This document shows, piece after piece, positions 23,479 to 28,206 of a stretch of 28,206 bases of DNA (positions are counted from its first letter, which is position 1; each line of letters begins with the position of its first letter). Under the pieces are notes generated by a model that was given only the letters and a program-made list of their open reading frames with translations, was not told the DNA's origin and ran no database searches. The position numbers and the translations under genes are program-made. The stretch comes from CAVZKK01 sp964573475 (GTDB lineage: Archaea > Thermoproteota > Bathyarchaeia > Bathyarchaeales > Bathycorpusculaceae). The stretch spans positions 1 to 28,206 of the forward strand of contig CAZNJT010000009.1 of the NCBI GenBank assembly GCA_964573475.1. The letters are read 5' to 3'.

Positions 23479-24962
23479 AATCTTTGTCTCAGCTTCGGGT
23501 TTAATATTTCGTCTAAAGCGTATCCCATGAGTATGAACGCCATTGCGAGTATCATGATTGCTATGCCTGGCGGAATCATCCAGAACCAGTAGTCGCTGAA
23601 GGGTCGGGCGACTACTCCAGTAGCGTTGAACTCATAGAGCATTCTTCCCCAAGAGACGATTGATGGGTCAAAGAGACCTAGCCAACTTATTGAAGCCTCG
23701 GTAATTATTGCTGATGGAACATGTGTGGCTAAAGTTACGTAAACCAAGGCGAAAACATTTGGGATGACGTGCCGTACTATTATGTAAGAGGTGCTTGCCC
23801 CGACTGATCTAGCTGCTTCAATGAAGGGTCTTTCTCTCAGACTTAAGACCATTGATCTGACTTGCCTTGCGAAGCCCATCCACCCCATGAAAGATAGTAT
23901 TAATATTAGATTCCAGATTGATGCTTGCGTCACGACGATTAACACGATCAGCAAGGGTAATGTTGGCAAGACCATAAGGAAGTCCGCGAATCTCATTATT
24001 AATTCATCCCCGAGTCCTCCAACAAATCCCGCAACCAATCCAAGGAACAGGCCGAGTGTTACCGAAATTGCTGCTGATAGCAGTCCGACTGTCAGGGAGA
24101 TTCGTGTCCCCCAGATTAATGTTGAGAATATGTCTCTTGGTTTGCCGAGGTTTCCGTCTGATCCGAGGATGCCAAATGCTTCTCCGTAGGTTAAGAGGTC
24201 AAAATTGTCAACGCGAACAGTTTCGTTCTGTTTGGCGTCAATTGTTATTTCTGCTTGTACTGAATATCCTGTGCCAGGTTTTGGAAATGTTTTACTTCGA
24301 ATACTAGGAGATACGCCGGGATAATTTTGAGTGCTAGACCACACATTGTCTTTGAGGTTTGTAAGCTGGTAAGTGTAGACTTTCGTATCGTTTATTGCCA
24401 TGTTTATTTTTACAGACGTCCGCGATGCGTTTGTCGTGAAGATTGATACGTGGATGAGGAAAGACTGTGGAGAATCTTTATATGGATATGTAAATTCGTG
24501 CCAAATCTTGGCATATCCAATGTTAGATGGATCTGAGTGGGTTATTTCTATACAGCCGTCGTTTTGGTCTCCCTGAGTCAGATTAGGGCGAACGACGGTG
24601 TCGTTTCCAGAGGTCCAGTTCCATTCTGTTTGAATTGATTGTAGGGTCGACATCGTATGGTCTTTGATCGGGAAAAAGTTTTCAGAAAGGGCGTCACCGC
24701 CTGGCAGGATTTTCATCCATATTGGTTTGGCCAATTCTTCAGCTATTTGCGGTCTTTCTCCTGCTGGGTAATGCCCTTTGAGAGTTGGAGAGTAGGGTTC
24801 GTATGGTGCTATAACCGGTGCCAGCAAAGCGAGTCCAATATAGAAGATCAAAATGGTTATTCCTAACAGTCCTCGTTTGCTTCTTTTGTATTCGTTCCAA
24901 AATCCCCTGAATCTTTTTATAGCAAATTTGAATTTAGCTTCTCTTGATGCCATTTTGGTCAC
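23475..24962 (-). CDS. dppC: Oligopeptide-type ABC permease DppC-like, with large extracytoplasmic insertion
   Basis: 495 residues, against about 300 for the family. Helix 1 (GLLGITILIFYIGLALLAPVIAP, about 31-53) is followed by an insertion of about 175 residues (roughly 85-258). This is beta-rich with many Thr/Asn and NxT/NxS sites, for example IQTEWNWTSGNDTVVRPNLT and DNFDLLTYG; it resembles a jelly-roll carbohydrate-binding or galactose-binding module. The normal sequence resumes at GILGSDGNLGKPRDIFSTLIWGTRISLTVG, with the EAA loop EAARSVGASTSYIIVRHVIPN later and the usual C-terminus. The start is GTG 24960-24962, overlapping the DppB stop by four bases; an ATG three codons on is an alternative. 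The insertion would lie outside the cell. Confidence 0.9.
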   Translation of the reverse strand: MTKMASREAKFKFAIKRFRGFWNEYKRSKRGLLGITILIFYIGLALLAPVIAPYEPYSPTLKGHYPAGERPQIAEELAKPIWMKILPGGDALSENFFPIKDHTMSTLQSIQTEWNWTSGNDTVVRPNLTQGDQNDGCIEITHSDPSNIGYAKIWHEFTYPYKDSPQSFLIHVSIFTTNASRTSVKINMAINDTKVYTYQLTNLKDNVWSSTQNYPGVSPSIRSKTFPKPGTGYSVQAEITIDAKQNETVRVDNFDLLTYGEAFGILGSDGNLGKPRDIFSTLIWGTRISLTVGLLSAAISVTLGLFLGLVAGFVGGLGDELIMRFADFLMVLPTLPLLIVLIVVTQASIWNLILILSFMGWMGFARQVRSMVLSLRERPFIEAARSVGASTSYIIVRHVIPNVFALVYVTLATHVPSAIITEASISWLGLFDPSIVSWGRMLYEFNATGVVARPFSDYWFWMIPPGIAIMILAMAFILMGYALDEILNPKLRQRF

Positions 24963-25951
24963 CCATACCTTATTCTTGGGTCGACCACTCCGTAAATTAG
25001 GTCAGCGAGGAAGTTGGCAACTATTACTGTCAAGGTTGTAACATAGAATACTGCAGCGAGAACAGGTAGGTCTGTCTGCCCTATTGCTCGCCAAGTCCAT
25101 CTTCCCATCCCCTCATAGTTGAACACTGTTTCAGTGATTATGGCGCCGCCGATCATGCCGGCGAATGATAATGCGACGCTTGTTATTATTGGTAGGGAAG
25201 CATTTTTTAACACGTGCTTTAGGAGAACTGTTCTTTCTCCTAATCCCTTAGCTCGTGCAGTTACCACGTAATCTTCAGTCATACTTTCAAGCATACAGGC
25301 TCTTGCCAATAGTATCCAGCCGCCTACGCTGAACAGAACTAACGTTGCTGTTGGAAGCGCTAAGTGGTAAAGTCTTCCAGCTAAATATACAAATATGTTA
25401 TTGGGCCAGTTTCCTGGTACTGACCAAGATGTCGGATACATTCCGCCGAGCGGAAACCAGTGTAGTTGAATGCTAAAGATGTATAGGATTATCCATCCAA
25501 GCCAAAATATCGGAACCGAATAGGTTAATAGTGAACCAGTGACCAGTGCACCGTCCACTGCTCCGCCTCTTGTGTGTGCGGCTATGACTCCAATAAGCAC
25601 CCCGAGTGTAATCGTTATGGTTGTGGCGAGTCCCATGAGCTCCAATGTGCGGGACATTTTGTCTACCATGGCAACACTTACTGACCCTGAGAAATAGGAG
25701 TCTCCGAAGTTCCATGTGATCAGATTGGTGATATAAATGATGTATCTTTCATGAAGTGGCTTGGTAAGCCCGAAATGCTCTTTTAGTAGTTGTATACGCG
25801 CCGGGTCCATCCTGCCTGAAAGACGACCAATGTAACTCTCCAATGGGCTGCCGGGCATTAAGACGAAAATCAAGAAGTTCACTGTTACCGCGAGCCAAAT
25901 TAGAATCACCATGTAAACTATTCTTTTTGCTATGAAGGCCTTCAGTCCCAT
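24959..25951 (-). CDS. dppB: Oligopeptide/dipeptide-type ABC permease DppB-like
   Basis: 330 residues, normal length. Starts GLKAFIAKRIVYMVILIWLAVTV, then the conserved LMPGSPLESYIGR region. Six membrane helices, the EAA-type loop VVTARAKGLGERTVLLKHVLKNA and the late GGAIITETVFNYEGMGRW are family hallmarks. Forms the channel with DppC, encoded directly downstream with a four-base overlap. ATG start behind GGTGAGGAG. A TATA box at 25980-25991 lies close upstream, so DppB-DppC seem to have their own promoter separate from the solute-binding protein. Confidence 0.93.
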   Translation of the reverse strand: MGLKAFIAKRIVYMVILIWLAVTVNFLIFVLMPGSPLESYIGRLSGRMDPARIQLLKEHFGLTKPLHERYIIYITNLITWNFGDSYFSGSVSVAMVDKMSRTLELMGLATTITITLGVLIGVIAAHTRGGAVDGALVTGSLLTYSVPIFWLGWIILYIFSIQLHWFPLGGMYPTSWSVPGNWPNNIFVYLAGRLYHLALPTATLVLFSVGGWILLARACMLESMTEDYVVTARAKGLGERTVLLKHVLKNASLPIITSVALSFAGMIGGAIITETVFNYEGMGRWTWRAIGQTDLPVLAAVFYVTTLTVIVANFLADLIYGVVDPRIRYG

Positions 25952-25979
25952 CTCCTCACCGAATATGGCTATTATGACT

Positions 25980-25991
25980 CGCTTATTTAAG
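25980..25991 (-). promoter_or_regulatory. TATA box for dppB-dppC
   Basis: The minus strand reads CTTAAATAAGCG. A start near 25960 would give a leader of about ten bases. Confidence 0.45.
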
Positions 25992-26043
25992 ATTTGGCAT
26001 GGCTTGGCAAGATAAAAATGACAATCAATTTTTGTGTGCTAGA

Positions 26044-26056
26044 AACAAAAAAAAGA
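26044..26056 (-). terminator. Oligo-T terminator of the solute-binding protein gene
   Basis: The plus-strand A-run at 26046-26054 reads as nine T on the minus strand, about 27 bases past the stop codon at 26081. Confidence 0.5.
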
Positions 26057-26080
26057 AGAGTATGAAGTTTGCTCGTTATT

Positions 26081-28206
26081 TTATGGACCGAGTGGTGGTG
26101 CACCGAATGTTTGTCCGTAGCTGACCAGTATTGTTGTTACGTCGTAGATGTCTATCCATCCACCATACGGAACGTCTACCGTGTATGATGGGGCTAGGTC
26201 TGCGCCTGGGAACCATGGTGGAATCACTGTTGGTTCAAGATAGCCTTTGGAATCGTAGCTGACTGTGGCGTATGTTACGTCGTAGATGTCTACAACGAAC
26301 GCGCCTATGCGTGGACCGCCTAATGGCCTTGTCGTGTCTCTAGCTGGGTGTGGGTTGCCATATTCGTCGACGTCCCACCACCAGTACCAGTCAATTTCGC
26401 CCAGTGGCGGAGTGTCTAGGAAGAAGTAGTCGTTACGCTTGAACACTGCCCATGTGTCTTTAGTTATGGTGACTGGTATCCATTCACCAATGCTGTAGCT
26501 TGTAGGTATCCAGTCTGTGTCGCTGCCTGGATAGTATCCTTTCGCTGATTGGGTTATGTTCCAGTAGTTGACAACAAGGTTTCCTGACACTGCGGCGTTG
26601 AAGTAGATTCTGTTGGCTGAAAATGCGTCTCCTGTACTGTTGAATCTTGTCCAGTAGTTCGTGAACAGTACGTCGTTCACAGTAATGTTCTGTATTTGAG
26701 CGACTCCGTGACCTTCACCTGGATTGAGATAAAGACTGCTGCCTGCAGCATAGTTAGCCGCTGGATTGTTGTAGACTGTGGGTGTGCAGAATATTGCTCC
26801 CCACTCTTTCTTAGGCAAGTATGGATAGTTAGCTGCATACTGGAACCAGTAGCTTACGCTTGAGAAGCAAATCTTGTAAGTGTAGTCGTCAAGTATTTCG
26901 ATGTGGTCAACATCTGCTACGTTGTCCCAGTTCCAACCATCGCTAAAGAAGTAATAGAACATGTTTGAGAATTCAACGTCGTGTGCTGTGAACGGTCTTA
27001 TGTAGTTGCCTGTAACTGGCGCGGCCCACTTCACGTCTTTTCTCAACCAGAAAATGCACGCAGTCTTGGCCGTACTATCGTCTGGGTCAACCCATGTCGT
27101 AGGAGTCCAGTCCTCCATTATCCACGGCTGATCTCTTCCAAGGTCGTACGGGTTAAGTCCTATTCCACCTTCCCAGTACCTGTCCAACAATGCGTAGTCG
27201 TATGTCCATTGGGCATAGAGAATGTTGTGACTTTGTGGTGGCTGGTTCATTCCAAGTCTAAGAACGGTTTGCTCAGGTGCACCGGCAGCTTTGTAAGCGT
27301 TCATGAAGGTGTAACCGTTTAATGGTCCATAGCCCATTTCGTTGACTACGCCTAGCAGCCATGAACGCCAAGCGTAAAAGCTTCTAGCAGTCCACAGTGG
27401 AATGTTTACACATTTCATCACGATGATTGATTCAGCTGCTTGCGCTTGAACTATAGCTGATGGAATGTCAGTGGTATAGTATATGGCTTTAGCATATACG
27501 TCAAGGTTCGGATCTACTGCGGATATTCCTGGTGTTGGTCTTGGACAAGGTGGATTGACATAGTCGGAGCCGTCTGGCATCCAATGCGAGCTCTCGTATA
27601 GTCCGTATATGCTTGTTGGGTACCTGCCTAGACTCCATCCGCCAGTGTAAATGTGGTAGTTGCGGGCTGTCATGACTGGTGGTCTTGTGCCGCTTGAGGG
27701 CAATGGTTTATAATTGACTGGGATGCCTGCCTTCAGCATGTTGTCTCTTAAGAGATTACCTGCAAGAAGTCTCGCATTAGGATCGTCGCTTCTCGCATAG
27801 AATATGATTGGGTCTAACGGTTCACCGGCTTTGGAATGACAAGTCTTGTAATCGATAGCGAGATATGTGCAGGTCTTCAAAGATGTAGTGACTGTAAGCG
27901 TTACACGGGTTTGTTTACAAAGACCAGGTTGCTCTGGTCCCTCTGTCCATGTGTAGTCTGCAGGACTTATTAAGGTTGTATAGTTGTTGTGTCCAAGCAT
28001 CATTCCCTTTACTACAAGGTTCGTTGCGACTGGCTTGCATACTAGCAGACTCACGACATATACATACGGGGCTGGCTGCGGTAAATCTGTGCTTATGTGT
28101 GGGTTGTCATGGACTGGTGCACATAGTGGATACACACGCATGTAATGCGCAGAACCTGGAAATCCAGAGTCATAGTTGGGGTTAACCGTAGTGCCCTCAA
28201 CGAAGC
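26081..28206 (-). CDS. Dockerin-bearing extracellular solute-binding protein of the Dpp-type importer (5' end outside window)
   Basis: The frame is open to the right edge, so the ATG at 28141 is not the true start. About 706 residues are visible, numbered here from that ATG. Residues 105-275 resemble the second lobe of an SBP_bac_5 protein (FYARSDDPNARLLAGNLLRD, NYHIYTGGWSLGRYPTSIYG, NIPLWTARSFYAWRSWLLGVV). Residues 292-450 then resemble the first lobe (LRLGMNQPPQSHNILYAQW, DQPWIMEDWTPTTW, FWLRKDVKWAAP, RPFTAHDVEFSNMF). About 565-585 resembles the lobe junction (FKRNDYFFLDTPPLGEIDWY). A dockerin pair closes it at 612-677 (VDIYDVT, IDIYDVT, poor first calcium loop). It binds the transported solute, peptide or oligosaccharide, for the DppBCDF channel encoded downstream. 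The dockerin suggests that it is held in a surface complex. Confidence 0.82.
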   Translation of the reverse strand, partial: FVEGTTVNPNYDSGFPGSAHYMRVYPLCAPVHDNPHISTDLPQPAPYVYVVSLLVCKPVATNLVVKGMMLGHNNYTTLISPADYTWTEGPEQPGLCKQTRVTLTVTTSLKTCTYLAIDYKTCHSKAGEPLDPIIFYARSDDPNARLLAGNLLRDNMLKAGIPVNYKPLPSSGTRPPVMTARNYHIYTGGWSLGRYPTSIYGLYESSHWMPDGSDYVNPPCPRPTPGISAVDPNLDVYAKAIYYTTDIPSAIVQAQAAESIIVMKCVNIPLWTARSFYAWRSWLLGVVNEMGYGPLNGYTFMNAYKAAGAPEQTVLRLGMNQPPQSHNILYAQWTYDYALLDRYWEGGIGLNPYDLGRDQPWIMEDWTPTTWVDPDDSTAKTACIFWLRKDVKWAAPVTGNYIRPFTAHDVEFSNMFYYFFSDGWNWDNVADVDHIEILDDYTYKICFSSVSYWFQYAANYPYLPKKEWGAIFCTPTVYNNPAANYAAGSSLYLNPGEGHGVAQIQNITVNDVLFTNYWTRFNSTGDAFSANRIYFNAAVSGNLVVNYWNITQSAKGYYPGSDTDWIPTSYSIGEWIPVTITKDTWAVFKRNDYFFLDTPPLGEIDWYWWWDVDEYGNPHPARDTTRPLGGPRIGAFVVDIYDVTYATVSYDSKGYLEPTVIPPWFPGADLAPSYTVDVPYGGWIDIYDVTTILVSYGQTFGAPPLGP
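26133..26290 (-). repeat. Dockerin-repeat coding sequence, direct copies
   Basis: The 20-mer at 26133-26152 is identical to those at 11765 and 11867; a 17-base version is at 26274-26290. A related 17-base string with two changes is at 476-492 in the 337-3444 gene. The 16153 gene encodes the same peptide with different codons. Confidence 0.75.

Noticed and set aside
28139..28141. ATG at 28141 as the start of the solute-binding protein
   Set aside because: The frame continues without stop to the window edge, there is no ribosome site, and the protein has no signal peptide from this codon.
1..28206. tRNA, rRNA, CRISPR arrays, insertion sequences
   Set aside because: Looked for TTCGAATCC-like T-loops, regularly spaced direct repeats and transposase motifs; none convincing. 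The only repeated DNA found encodes dockerin repeats.

Overview
The window looks like a chromosomal piece of an uncultivated archaeon, most plausibly of the Thermoproteota/Bathyarchaeia kind. The signs are an archaeal ATP-dependent DNA ligase, the end of a Rad50, an eL22-type ribosomal protein, archaeal TATA boxes shortly before genes, purine-rich Shine-Dalgarno sites with many TTG starts, and several secreted proteins ending in dockerin modules. The lineage is an inference from gene content; no rRNA or tRNA gene was seen.

Layout. 1-284 (+): the C-terminus of Rad50. 337-3444 (-): a 1035-residue secreted protein with cohesin, C39/papain-like, beta-propeller, CARDB and dockerin modules. 3629-5347 (-): a FAH-family hydrolase preceded by a Nif3-like protein. 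5673-7041 (+): an EamA transporter and a small helical protein. 7045-10849 (-): an apparent operon of double-length permease, ABC ATPase, DUF47/PhoU-like protein and eL22. 11081-11602 (+): nitroreductase. 11728-13515 (-): a cohesin/beta-helix/dockerin protein, divergent from DNA ligase (13905-15668, +). 16153-18723 (+): a beta-helix/CARDB/cohesin/dockerin protein. 18755-20912: four small uncharacterised membrane proteins. 20996-28206 (-): a Dpp/Opp-type ABC importer in three blocks (DppD-DppF, DppB-DppC, and a solute-binding protein that itself ends in a dockerin), interrupted by a small unknown gene on the opposite strand at 23077-23478.

How it may fit together. Four secreted proteins end in the same kind of dockerin, and three of these also carry a cohesin-like domain, so they could assemble on one another at the cell surface. 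One of the four is the solute-binding protein of the adjacent importer, and another has a C39/papain-like fold with a visible Cys-His-Asp set. The working hypothesis is a surface-assembled complex that captures polymers, probably protein, possibly sugars, and feeds the fragments to the importer. The three dockerin genes whose 5' ends are visible share an identical 10-base Shine-Dalgarno sequence, which supports common evolution or control. The DppC homologue also has a large extracytoplasmic insertion between its first two membrane helices, and may take part in the same surface function.

Limits: the Rad50 and solute-binding protein genes are cut by the window edges. Promoter, terminator and operator calls are by eye, and domain calls are from motif recognition without any search.
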